From Oligoflexia bacterium (lineage in GTDB: Bacteria > Bdellovibrionota > Bacteriovoracia > Bacteriovoracales > Bacteriovoracaceae), in NCBI GenBank assembly GCA_015232355.1, contig JADFZW010000008.1, positions 1 to 64,000 on the forward strand: a DNA stretch of 64,000 nucleotides. The letters are read 5' to 3'. Positions 56,422 through 64,000 of the stretch are shown here, piece by piece. The position numbers and the translations under genes are program-made. The notes beneath the pieces are model-generated. The model saw only the letters and a list, made by a program, of their open reading frames with translations, had not been told where the DNA came from and did no database searches. How positions within the stretch are numbered: the first letter of the stretch is position 1; each line of letters starts with the position of its first letter.

Positions 56422-57900
56422 ATGACCAATATAAATAGTTCAATATATTCTTCTGCTAAAAGTAATATCAGTAACAGCAGTAACAGCAGTAATAGCAGCA
56501 GACGAAATAACGATAAAAGTAGCATATTACACAAAATATTTATTTACACTAGTATTCTCTCTTTGCTTATTATGTGTGCTTTAATGACAGTGCTTATTAA
56601 AAGCAATCGTAAAGAAATCCAAAATAATCTTAACAGTAAAACCAACACTCTTATTAAATTACTCTCACAAACGGCCATAGCTCCTATCTGGAATTTTGAA
56701 TTACAATCTTTAAAAAATATTGCCGAAATGGTTTTTACCGATGAGGATCTAACATCAATTAAGTTTAGCGATGATAGTGGAAAGATCTTAGCAGCTAATG
56801 ATAAGAGTGAAAAAAACATAAATCAAAATCAATCAACAACATTTAATTCAATTTTTTATACAAAAAAAGATATTTTATTTGAAGGAAAAATTATTGGAAA
56901 TGTGATGATAGGTATGTCTACTGATAGAATGGATAAACAGATGTACATACAAACAATCATGATTATGGCCATAGTAATTATCCTTCAAATATTATTAAGT
57001 GCAACTATATATCTTACTGTAAAAAAGTCTTTGTTCCCTATTGATAAACAAATTAAAATTCTCGATGAAATGTTAATTGTTGCAAGAAAGACCGCCAAAA
57101 ATTTACAACTAACTGGAGAAAATATTAAGAAAGGGGCATTTGCTCAACTTAGCGCTGTTAATGATTGGTTTAGCTCAACCAATAGCGTGTTGAAAACATC
57201 CAATGATACTTCTCAATACGCTAACAATTCATTAGATATTGCCAAATCAATTAATGATATGTCTCAAGATGGAAAGACCATCATGAATGAGGTTTCGGCC
57301 ACTATGGATGATATTATGAAAGTAGGGGAGAAATTACAAAATATCTCCAAAATGAATACTTCAGAAATTTTAAAGAAGACAGAGATAATAAATAACATTG
57401 TTTTTGAAACAAAAATATTATCTTTCAACGCTAGCATTGAAGCTGCAAATGCTGGTCAATATGGAAGTGGTTTTGCGGTAGTGGCGGGAGAACTGGTAAA
57501 GTTAGCAACAATAAGTGGACAGGCAGCTAATGAGATCGATAGTACCAATCAAGCAAATGTAAATGAGATTACGGAAGTTCTTACTCAAGCAATGATCTCA
57601 TTTAAAAAGGGCCAATTAGTTGCAAGTAATGCTTTAAAACTATTCGATAAAATTTCAAATACCATTCAAGAAATTCAAAACAGCACTAATTTAGTACTAA
57701 GTAATTCAAAAAAAGTTTCTGACAGTACAAATTATTTAATCACTCAAATAAAAGAGATAAAAAATCTAGCACAAAAAAATACAAACTCCGCTCTAGAATT
57801 AAATAATGACTCTGCTAACGTGCAAAACATGAACTCATCCATTCATAATTTCATTTCCTCTTTGAGTATTTTTATCTTTGGCCACAAGAAGAGTTCTTAG
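56422..57900 (+). CDS. Methyl-accepting chemotaxis receptor-like protein with periplasmic sensor
   Basis: 492 residues. Cytoplasmic Ser/Asn-rich start made by a 9-bp tandem repeat, membrane segment near 40-63, a periplasmic Cache-like domain (about 65-170, with IWNFELQSLKNIAEMVFTDEDLTSIKF, a typical LxWxF/exxL sensor pattern), second membrane segment near 175-200, no clear HAMP, then the signalling hairpin with tip NNIVFETKILSFNASIEAANAGQYGSGFAVVAGELVKLA near 325-360. Tip variant matches the two receptors at 30616 and 31965. GGAG ribosome site precedes the ATG. Stop codon overlaps the convergent gene by 4 bp. Ligand unknown. Confidence 0.88.
   Translation: MTNINSSIYSSAKSNISNSSNSSNSSRRNNDKSSILHKIFIYTSILSLLIMCALMTVLIKSNRKEIQNNLNSKTNTLIKLLSQTAIAPIWNFELQSLKNIAEMVFTDEDLTSIKFSDDSGKILAANDKSEKNINQNQSTTFNSIFYTKKDILFEGKIIGNVMIGMSTDRMDKQMYIQTIMIMAIVIILQILLSATIYLTVKKSLFPIDKQIKILDEMLIVARKTAKNLQLTGENIKKGAFAQLSAVNDWFSSTNSVLKTSNDTSQYANNSLDIAKSINDMSQDGKTIMNEVSATMDDIMKVGEKLQNISKMNTSEILKKTEIINNIVFETKILSFNASIEAANAGQYGSGFAVVAGELVKLATISGQAANEIDSTNQANVNEITEVLTQAMISFKKGQLVASNALKLFDKISNTIQEIQNSTNLVLSNSKKVSDSTNYLITQIKEIKNLAQKNTNSALELNNDSANVQNMNSSIHNFISSLSIFIFGHKKSS
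56461..56496 (+). repeat. In-frame tandem repeat, 9 bp x 4
   Basis: AGTAATATC, AGTAACAGC, AGTAACAGC, AGTAATAGC at the start of the receptor gene; encodes Ser-Asn-Ser repeats. Confidence 0.9.
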
Positions 57901-58601
57901 TTTTTATTTTTATATGGATTTTTATCTTCAGCACCTTTGCATTCTGGTGGATTTAATTTTTTCAAGTGAGTGTGAGAGGCATATATCCCTGAAGATGGAA
58001 GCATGTACATTCCAGTTAGTTTATCCTTACAACGAAGAACAAAAGTAATCTTTTCACGCTTTATCTCTGTACCTGGTTTAGTCCAAAGGTAAGGTATCCA
58101 ACAACCAGCAGGATGTAAATCCCCTACAGCATTATGTTGTTCACCAACTAAATAACCATTTCCCATATCTGTATGTGGATTTTTTAATTTTTCCAGTCCT
58201 GGCTTGACCGGATGTAGGAGAACAATAAATTCTCCTATGTGAGATTTTGCAGTCATTCCTTCAAAATATCGTAAAACTGCAACGTAGTCTTCACCACAAA
58301 AGCGACGCTTTGAAATCATTGCAAATGCTGAATTAGGATCATCTTTGCTTCCAGCTCCTATTTCTTCAATCCACTTGCAAGCTAGTTGTCCTGCTTTTTT
58401 TGCTGTTTCAATTCTATTTTCTTCAGTATCACATTTTTCATTGGGATCAAACTTTAGAACTGTTAGATCATTTTTTTCCGTATTCGTTATTTTAGTTTGC
58501 GCTTGAACTAAACTTTTACTATCAACTTTAATCATCAATATCAATACTAACAAAAACGATAGGCTTAAAAAAAATAACCAATTAAATTTAATATAATTCA
58601 T
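57897..58601 (-). CDS. Exported protein of unknown function
   Basis: 235 residues from the ATG at 58601, which follows a GGGGGAGG ribosome site; earlier starts lack one. One hydrophobic N-terminal segment (WLFFLSLSFLLVLILMI), then a domain with conserved-looking cysteines and His/Trp-rich stretches (CKWIEEIGAG, EQHNAVGDLHPAGCWIPYLW, ITFVLRC). No recognised family. Possibly the last gene of the phospholipid cluster (69 nt after the flippase-like gene). 4-bp convergent overlap with the receptor gene. Confidence 0.7.
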   Translation of the reverse strand: MNYIKFNWLFFLSLSFLLVLILMIKVDSKSLVQAQTKITNTEKNDLTVLKFDPNEKCDTEENRIETAKKAGQLACKWIEEIGAGSKDDPNSAFAMISKRRFCGEDYVAVLRYFEGMTAKSHIGEFIVLLHPVKPGLEKLKNPHTDMGNGYLVGEQHNAVGDLHPAGCWIPYLWTKPGTEIKREKITFVLRCKDKLTGMYMLPSSGIYASHTHLKKLNPPECKGAEDKNPYKNKN

Positions 58602-58670
58602 CTTTTCCTCCCCCTTATTATTTACATATCTATAAATAATAATACAAAATATTATGATATTTATCAATCA

Positions 58671-59741
58671 TCAAAAGTGCCGGCCGACTTTTTTTGCTTT
58701 AATTTTTTTTGCTTTAATTCTTCTAGCTCTTTCATCTTCAAGAAACACAAGCTGACCAAGCACCATCCAAAATATTTCAACTAAACGATAGGATAAAACT
58801 GCAAACAAATACCCGTGAGAATTGATGTTCAAAATATTGTTCATTAGAAACATTACCCCACTCTCCCGGCCACCAATCTGATATGGAATAAAGAAAAAAA
58901 TAGTATCGATTAAAGTACGACCAACATCTAAAATAGCTGCAGTAAAAATGCTTAAGTGATTGCCTAACAGTTTAAAGGCAAAATAAAAGGTAATTCCCTC
59001 TAAAAAACGCGCAAACACCTCTAAAAAAATCGCCAGATAGATTTTTTTTCCATTTCTCTTTGAAAAATAGATTAATTGAGAAATAGAGAAAATAGTTTTT
59101 AAAACTACTTTTCTTAGAGAACTATGATAACTATTCTTGGAAGCACCATTGGAAGCACCATTGGAGGCAAATCTAGAAAGCAGAAAAATTGCATATCTTT
59201 TAACTTTTTTCAGAGGAAAAAAGAAAAATGGAAGTACAAATAGAATACTAACAATCGCTGCAATCAATAAGATTGAAGTGTAGTAAGATGAAATATTATC
59301 AAAGCATAGAGGTATTAAGAGGCAAATTAAGATAAAGGAGAGGATTGTAGCAATGACGTGGATAATGTTGTAGAGGATAGTGGACCTAATTGCGAGAGCG
59401 GCAGGAATATGCGATGATAGCAATATCGCCTTTATTGGTTCTCCTCCAACTTTTAAAAATGGAGTTAGGTTGTTTAATGAAATACTAATTGTCATAGACT
59501 TAATAAAAAATATAATTGGTATCCTCGAAGTCTCGGCCGAATTTTCGGTTACCAACATCCAAGCACAAGCATAGCAAACTAATGTAGGAATAAATGTAAG
59601 CGATAACAAAAATAGATTTAAAAAACCTATTCTCAACATATCAGCATAGAGTGTGGCCACACCATAATCACTTATTATGTAGATAAGACCGACCAACCCA
59701 ATAATAAAAAAAATACTCTTCCAAAGAACTTTTTTAGACAT
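58671..59741 (-). CDS. Lysylphosphatidylglycerol synthase/flippase-like membrane protein (UPF0104 type)
   Basis: 356 residues with about eight membrane segments. Conserved landmarks: LIPTLVCYACAWMLVT, the SISLNNLTPFLKVGGEPIKAILLSS stretch (N..TP...GGE..K) and FFIPYQIGGRESGVMFL near 270-290, which is the P-x-G-x-RE motif of the LPG-synthase transmembrane/AglD-like family. These proteins move or anchor lipid-linked polar groups. It follows the CDP-alcohol phosphatidyltransferase gene by 20 nt, consistent with one lipid pathway. The leader contains four 7-bp units (59740-59767). The C-terminus is lysine-rich with a 15-bp repeat. Confidence 0.85.
   Translation of the reverse strand: MSKKVLWKSIFFIIGLVGLIYIISDYGVATLYADMLRIGFLNLFLLSLTFIPTLVCYACAWMLVTENSAETSRIPIIFFIKSMTISISLNNLTPFLKVGGEPIKAILLSSHIPAALAIRSTILYNIIHVIATILSFILICLLIPLCFDNISSYYTSILLIAAIVSILFVLPFFFFPLKKVKRYAIFLLSRFASNGASNGASKNSYHSSLRKVVLKTIFSISQLIYFSKRNGKKIYLAIFLEVFARFLEGITFYFAFKLLGNHLSIFTAAILDVGRTLIDTIFFFIPYQIGGRESGVMFLMNNILNINSHGYLFAVLSYRLVEIFWMVLGQLVFLEDERARRIKAKKIKAKKVGRHF
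59137..59172 (-). repeat. In-frame tandem repeat, 12 bp x 3
   Basis: TTGGAAGCACCA twice and one diverged copy in a cytoplasmic loop of the flippase-like gene; encodes Asn-Gly-Ala-Ser repeats. Confidence 0.85.
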
Positions 59742-59761
59742 TCGATATTCGATATTAGATA

Positions 59762-60712
59762 TTAGATATTAAATAATAATTTAAATAATAATTTTTGATC
59801 AACTCTACGTTGAATCGGACGAAGAATAAGAATTACCAAATTAAGAAGTATTAAATCCACCCACAATAAATAAAGATCAAAGCGACCATATAAAACAAAA
59901 AGAATTATCGAGATCGTATGAAAATTAGGCCCTAACAAACGCCAATATGGCAGCATTGGTTTATTATATTTTCGATAGTTCCTCTGTAATCTCTCGCTCT
60001 TCTCTCCTCCCTGTAAGATAATTTCACGCAACTTCTCTCGCTCAACTGTAGTTCTACCACTTAAAAAATTTTGTTGCCAAATCCAACTAAAGCGTAAGCG
60101 ATGAAAGAGTTTCTCTTTTAAACTCCTAGCACTTAAAATATTTCTTTTTGCTTCTGCCACACTTGGATTCCAGTAAGTATCATCACTACACTTACCATAA
60201 CCAAAAAATAAATACTCTCGATGATAGAAATCAAGAATCGCAGACTGAAAGGAGTGGGAGACACCGGCCAGAACCGCCAGCAGATAAATCTTATTACCAT
60301 AGCTATTTACAGATCCATTCACATGCGGATGAATAGCACAAAGGTAGATGCTAATAAAAACTATATTATCACAAATACCATCAAGAACTAATCCCAGTGG
60401 TGTTGACTTTCCACTTATTCTTGCTAACTGTCCATCAGAGCTATCAAAGACTCCAGCGAGAATAAAGAGTAATGATCCAAAAATTAAATTCATTCTATTA
60501 TTTGGATCAAAATCAAAATATAAAAAACCGCCAACAACTCCACTAATAAGCCCAAAAAGTGACAACATGGTTGGAGTCATATTGAAAAAATTTGCAATTT
60601 TAGCGATTACAAAACCAAATGGACGATAAAAGTAGAGATCTAATTTTTCCTCAGTATCTCTACTCTTGATACTAAGGTTAAACTCCTCCACAAAGGAACG
60701 AATTGGTAACAT
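59762..60712 (-). CDS. CDP-alcohol phosphatidyltransferase
   Basis: 316 residues, about six membrane segments. The full CDP-alcohol motif DG-x2-AR-x8-G-x3-D-x3-D is present at residues 90-115 (SDGQLARISGKSTPLGLVLDGICDN). The enzyme joins a CDP-activated alcohol or diacylglycerol to a phosphate acceptor. Long N-terminal and loop regions (for instance KCSDDTYWNPSVAEAKRNIL...) are beyond the minimal fold. Its start overlaps the end of the ATP-grasp gene by 35 bp and the next gene follows in 20 nt. Gene order suggests it works downstream of a CTP-type nucleotidyltransferase; myo-inositol phosphate or a similar polyol is the best-known pairing. Confidence 0.88.
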   Translation of the reverse strand: MLPIRSFVEEFNLSIKSRDTEEKLDLYFYRPFGFVIAKIANFFNMTPTMLSLFGLISGVVGGFLYFDFDPNNRMNLIFGSLLFILAGVFDSSDGQLARISGKSTPLGLVLDGICDNIVFISIYLCAIHPHVNGSVNSYGNKIYLLAVLAGVSHSFQSAILDFYHREYLFFGYGKCSDDTYWNPSVAEAKRNILSARSLKEKLFHRLRFSWIWQQNFLSGRTTVEREKLREIILQGGEKSERLQRNYRKYNKPMLPYWRLLGPNFHTISIILFVLYGRFDLYLLWVDLILLNLVILILRPIQRRVDQKLLFKLLFNI

Positions 60713-61631
60713 CTTTATTTAACTCCTTATTTAACTCTTTGAGAGGGTTTAAATTTGAATTTGAATTTGAATTTGAATTTACATTTACTTTTGCGGATAT
60801 CATCTGCGCCATCACAACACTCGCTTCCGCTACACAACTTCTAAAAGAGGGCCAATCATTTATATCTATCAAATGAATATTTTCTCTCTCATCTAAGACA
60901 ACATCTCCACCATAAATTTGTAATCCTAAAACTTTGGCGGCCCTAAATGCAGTTTGCTTAATTAATTGCAAAACTCGCTCAGATAATGGTTTATCTACTT
61001 TATCTGCTCTATCCATATCTGCTCTATCCATAAAACGATAACTAAAAAACCTATCTCCAACACCATAAAACTTTATTACTTCACCTTCCACATGCTTTTG
61101 TAGAATCACACTTCTTACTTTGCGCTCACTAAAATTTTGTAGTCGAAGATTTACCTCTTCGACACTTCTAACTAACACAACATCCTCATCACAAAGAGCA
61201 TGAAAATCAACTCTCTTAAGCCAGGAAGAAAATGGTAATTTTTTTATTTTAACAGAGGTATCTATTAATGAGTATTCAGGATAAAAAAGATTATGATTGC
61301 TTAAAAGTTTTGAAAGATTTAAACGATAACAATTTTTAATTGATCTAACAGAGTTTATAACAGTAACACCCATCTCTTCTGCTTTTTCAAGTAATGAAAG
61401 CACATCACTGGATTGGGCCATAGATAGTATTAAATCATTTTGAAAGATATTTTCAGCTCCTGCAACTGATTCACCCTCTATACTATGAATCTCCACATCC
61501 AACTTCAGCTCTTCTCTAAAAATGCGCAGACAAGAATTAAGGCATGAATTAAGTATCGCCCTATCTGCATCCACCGCACGATTAGAGTAAATTTTCTCTC
61601 TATAAATTCCTAATATCTTAAAGACTCTCAC
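60678..61631 (-). CDS. ATP-grasp-type ligase
   Basis: 317 residues from a GTG start with GAGGG upstream. Middle part shows ATP-grasp strands (VRSVILQKHVEGEVIKFYGVGDRFFSYRF near 175-205; RAAKVLGLQIYGGDVVLDERENIHLIDINDWPSFRSC near 245-280), the last containing the D-x-N-x-W-P metal-binding end of the fold. ATP-grasp enzymes join a carboxylate to an amine or thiol through an acyl phosphate. A hexamer repeat near the 3' end (60752-60780) encodes NSNSNS. It sits between a nucleotidyltransferase gene and a CDP-alcohol phosphatidyltransferase gene, with a 35-bp overlap with the latter, so it probably modifies the polar head group. Confidence 0.75.
   Translation of the reverse strand: MRVFKILGIYREKIYSNRAVDADRAILNSCLNSCLRIFREELKLDVEIHSIEGESVAGAENIFQNDLILSMAQSSDVLSLLEKAEEMGVTVINSVRSIKNCYRLNLSKLLSNHNLFYPEYSLIDTSVKIKKLPFSSWLKRVDFHALCDEDVVLVRSVEEVNLRLQNFSERKVRSVILQKHVEGEVIKFYGVGDRFFSYRFMDRADMDRADKVDKPLSERVLQLIKQTAFRAAKVLGLQIYGGDVVLDERENIHLIDINDWPSFRSCVAEASVVMAQMISAKVNVNSNSNSNSNLNPLKELNKELNKDVTNSFLCGGV
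60752..60780 (-). repeat. Hexamer tandem repeat, at least 4 units
   Basis: AATTTG units in the 3' end of the ATP-grasp gene, encoding alternating Asn and Ser. Confidence 0.9.
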
Positions 61632-61640
61632 TAATCCCTC

Positions 61641-62441
61641 TCACTCAATAAACCTTTGTGCTAAGACCAAATCCTCTGGTCTATCGACATCTATCGTCTT
61701 ATCTATTGTATAATTCTTGATAGCATAATTACTTTTTATTATTTGGGCCAGAAAATTTCTCAACTTTTCTTGTCCACTATTAATTGAAGTTTCAAGAAGT
61801 GGGTACACTACTGAAGAAGAAAAACAATATAAACCTGAAGTAACAAGGGTGGCAGATTCTACTGGTATTGCAAAAGCACTAACAAACTGGCCATCAACAT
61901 CAACAGTAAGTGGTTTCTCATCATCAATATACTTCGTTGTTAGTATCATAGATTGCTCAGGCGTTAGAAGCTCACAAGCACTCCTATAAAAACCTTTTAA
62001 CTCATCACTTCTTACAATTGTATCAACCATCGATACAAAGAGATGAGAAAAATCTTGAGGTGAAGCAGATGAAGCAGATGAATAATTAGCGTACAAATAT
62101 TTATAAATCTGATAGAGCGTATGCATTGAACTAGGCGTAGAGACAAAAATACGACTTACCTGAGGAAGTTTAAAGACAGCAAGTCTTTCATCATTTTCAA
62201 AATCTAAACTCTGCATATTAAAATTAAGTGCCACCACTATTCTCTCAATACCTAACGCCAACAGCTCCTTTACCAATCGATTGATTAAACTCTCTCCTGC
62301 TATTTGCGCAAGCGCCTTAAAGCGAGTGACTTGTTGTAAACGAGTACTCTCTCCACCAGATAAAATAGCTGCAACTCTTATCTTGTTTTTTTTATCCCTA
62401 TTATTATTATCATTCATATTATCATTCTTATTTTCACTCAT
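61641..62441 (-). CDS. Sugar- or polyol-phosphate nucleotidyltransferase
   Basis: 266 residues from the ATG at 62441 (AAGGA ribosome site; the longer frame adds 15 residues without one). After an Asn/Asp-rich start, AAILSGGESTRLQQVTRFKALAQIAGESLINRLV is the NTP-binding signature of the GT-A-fold nucleotidyltransferases (GG..(T/S)RL......K.). Later, HLFVSMVDTIVRSDELKGFY provides the second conserved Asp. Related enzymes make CDP-inositol or CDP-ribitol. Being first in the cluster with the CDP-alcohol phosphatidyltransferase supports activation of a polyol phosphate, though the exact substrate is not visible. A 10-bp gap separates it from the ATP-grasp gene. Confidence 0.85.
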   Translation of the reverse strand: MSENKNDNMNDNNNRDKKNKIRVAAILSGGESTRLQQVTRFKALAQIAGESLINRLVKELLALGIERIVVALNFNMQSLDFENDERLAVFKLPQVSRIFVSTPSSMHTLYQIYKYLYANYSSASSASPQDFSHLFVSMVDTIVRSDELKGFYRSACELLTPEQSMILTTKYIDDEKPLTVDVDGQFVSAFAIPVESATLVTSGLYCFSSSVVYPLLETSINSGQEKLRNFLAQIIKSNYAIKNYTIDKTIDVDRPEDLVLAQRFIE

Positions 62442-62508
62442 AGTTGTTTCCTTTTTTTGCAAACTATTTTTGCAATAAATCTTCAAACTTTATAACGTAG
62501 TCAATAGA

Positions 62509-62733
62509 TTACATCTCCTCATCCTCTTCTAAAATGGCCAATTCTCCCTCATAGATCAGTACATAACGAGTAGAATAGCGTGATGGAATTTTTAGCTTCG
62601 CTCTTTTATAAAGTAGTCCTGATGTTGAAAAGCATAAGTCAGCAATATTTTTTTCTGCTGATACTTTTGCATTCATTTCCTCTAGGTATTTAGGAATGCC
62701 ACCGGTAACAGACAAAATCTTTGCTTTTTCCAT
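62509..62733 (-). pseudogene. Fragment of a DUF234-type AAA ATPase (middle region)
   Basis: The 74-residue frame contains ILSVTGGIPKYLEEMNAKVSAEKNIADLCFSTSGLLYKRAKLKIPS. The VTGGIPKYLEE and AEKNI..LCF blocks are the middle of the archaeal-type AAA/DUF234 ATPase family. Walker motifs upstream and the C-terminal domain downstream are missing; the end (LIYEGELAILEEDEEM) is not homologous to anything I recognise. Relic in the same family as 37999-38226. The 62734-62833 stretch is AT-rich. Confidence 0.5.
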
Positions 62734-62833
62734 AGAAGAAATTTTATTTTTATTTTTATTTGTATTTTGCTGATAAAATCATTTTAATGTCAATTTACTG
62801 ATATTTTTACAGTATTAAAAAAGGATCAGCAAA

Positions 62834-64000
62834 TCAACATTTAAACCATGATCCATCTGTATGCCTTATAAAATAATAAAAATTACCTCTGATAAATACA
62901 TAACTTATCCAAAAAAAAATTGGCCACTTTAACCACTTTAAATACTTTACTACTCTCGAATTAGTAAAACCAATCATGCTTCCATAGCATAAAACTATAA
63001 CTATATTTAAGATCACTGGAAAAAGGTATCGACCCTGCAATCCTATGCGAATAATTCCAATCTCCATGTAGGTTTGATAATTTTGAATAAACAAAATTAA
63101 AAGATAAAAAAGCGCAGTAAAAAATAAAAGATTAAAGGCATTATTATCATTATCACTATCATTATCAATATCATTTTCAATAAAACATCTCTTAAAATTA
63201 AACAAAAATAGGATCAACAGTGCGGCCACCATAATCACAATCTCTTTATGCATGGCCGGAAATTCCTTCTCAATCGACTTATGTCCCATAATCGCCAAAG
63301 AACTTCCAAGTACTCTCTCTGTAAAGTTTGTCAGGAACCCCCAAAAAGGTAAGCGTGGTTTATCTTTGTTTTGATTTTTTACATGAAAATCCCGCTGATA
63401 CATCCCTGCTCCATCAATACAAGTTTGCTTTCCTAGCACTTTCGCACAGTCAGGAGTTGGCGTTTTATAGAGCCAAATATTTCGAAGATAGATATTCGCA
63501 TTTAAGAAGAGAAAGAAAAGAATTGCAACGAGCGAGAGCACCTCTTTTAATTTAAATGAGTTTACTGAGCATGCTGCTAGCGTCTCTTTAAATATTGTAA
63601 CTAATTTTTTGTTGTAGATAATAACAACTACTACAACTTGAACTAAAATCAGAGGCAGATAAGTAATCTTAGTGACAGTTCCTATAAGCGTGACCAAAAT
63701 AAACATCTCAATATACCAGCGCTTATTACTTTGAATTGTTTTACTTTGAACTGTTTTATTTTGAACTATTTTAATTAAATAATAAAAGGAGATCACTGCC
63801 AAACAATTAATCAAATTATCATACGAGACTGCTGCAGATAATGAGACTAACATCATAATATTTGTAATCACCATAAGAATAATTAATCTAATCACACGGT
63901 CATGTACAACTTCTTTTACGATCAAATAGGTAAAGTAAAATCTAATAAGTGCAAATATTATATTTATATAACGAAAATAAAGATGCGGTTCTATTCCCCA
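62834..64000 (-). CDS. DUF2142-like polytopic membrane protein, 5' end outside the window
   Basis: Open from the right edge (reading WGIEPHLYFRYINII...) to the stop at 62834, at least 388 residues. About ten membrane segments and the conserved GLQGRYLFPVILNI motif near the end, with a periplasmic loop containing paired cysteines (CAKVLGKQTC) and PFWG. DUF2142 proteins are glycosyltransferase-like membrane proteins used in surface polysaccharide assembly. In-frame 15-bp repeats (63726-63770) and an Asn/Asp hexamer stretch (near 63150) are present. The visible TTG at 63925 is unlikely to be the start because the frame continues to the edge with matching membrane-protein text. Confidence 0.7.
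   Translation of the reverse strand, partial: WGIEPHLYFRYINIIFALIRFYFTYLIVKEVVHDRVIRLIILMVITNIMMLVSLSAAVSYDNLINCLAVISFYYLIKIVQNKTVQSKTIQSNKRWYIEMFILVTLIGTVTKITYLPLILVQVVVVVIIYNKKLVTIFKETLAACSVNSFKLKEVLSLVAILFFLFLNANIYLRNIWLYKTPTPDCAKVLGKQTCIDGAGMYQRDFHVKNQNKDKPRLPFWGFLTNFTERVLGSSLAIMGHKSIEKEFPAMHKEIVIMVAALLILFLFNFKRCFIENDIDNDSDNDNNAFNLLFFTALFYLLILFIQNYQTYMEIGIIRIGLQGRYLFPVILNIVIVLCYGSMIGFTNSRVVKYLKWLKWPIFFWISYVFIRGNFYYFIRHTDGSWFKC
63726..63770 (-). repeat. In-frame tandem repeat, 15 bp x 3
   Basis: TTACTTTGAATTGTT, TTACTTTGAACTGTT, TTATTTTGAACTATT in the membrane-protein gene; encodes Lys-Thr-(Val/Ile)-Gln-Ser type repeats. Confidence 0.9.

Overview
The window is AT-rich (roughly one third G+C) bacterial chromosome with a strong accessory and envelope flavour. 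It has no rRNA, no recognisable tRNA and no CRISPR array. The best taxonomic guess is a predatory or host-associated member of the Bdellovibrionota (Bacteriovorax-like). This is an inference from the methyl-accepting protein tips (FETKIL..NASIEAA), a DUF222-type HNH protein, the CFVGRPGPS tail repeats on an astacin protease, and the number of secreted giants, proteases and ankyrin/START proteins. Most genes are preceded by a clear AAGGAG-type ribosome site, which in several cases moves the start inside the longest open frame.

Layout. 1-7400: the cut end of an IS1595-like transposase, an exported Cys-rich protein, a phospholipase D (two HKD motifs), a decayed integrase-type transposase, an HNH endonuclease and a lipoprotein-like unknown. 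7375-12258: a secreted 1627-residue protein with two Hsp90-type ATPase modules and a C-terminal HEYVH metallopeptidase motif. 12286-19654: DUF362 protein, UbiA-like prenyltransferase, GNAT-like protein, an astacin behind a good sigma-54 promoter, a V4R protein with a small partner, and GAPDH behind a 13-bp tandem repeat that carries its ribosome site. 19697-24942: HicA/HicB toxin-antitoxin, STAS protein, a large ABCG-type transporter, an exported unknown. 24939-29698: hflC, hflK, TauE/SafE permease and a periplasmic binding protein on the minus strand. 29986-33281: DUF697 protein and two tandem membrane chemoreceptor paralogues. 33292-42454: trypsin-like protease, STAS-like protein, ankyrin protein, START protein, an AAA-ATPase relic, a lipoprotein and penicillin-binding protein 1C. 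42457-53993: an exported M48-like peptidase fused to an ABC1/UbiB kinase, and a thioester alpha-2-macroglobulin. 54218-57900: rubrerythrin-like protein, a SEC-C gene split by a frameshift at an A9 tract, a dead solute-binding protein and a third chemoreceptor. 57897-64000: an exported unknown, then a minus-strand cluster (nucleotidyltransferase, ATP-grasp, CDP-alcohol phosphatidyltransferase, flippase-like membrane protein) that looks like a pathway for an uncommon phospholipid or polyol-phosphate, an AAA relic, and a DUF2142-like membrane protein that runs off the right edge.

How it fits together. Alpha-2-macroglobulin and PBP1C are a known envelope-defence pair; here a giant exported peptidase-kinase sits between them. 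Two exported proteins in the window carry domains that need ATP, which is not available in an ordinary periplasm, so delivery into prey or host cytoplasm is a reasonable hypothesis. Several genes are visibly decaying: two transposases, two AAA-ATPase fragments and a solute-binding protein with an in-frame TGA. Short tandem repeats occur throughout; inside genes the unit is always 6, 9, 12 or 15 bp, and outside genes it can be 5, 7 or 13 bp.
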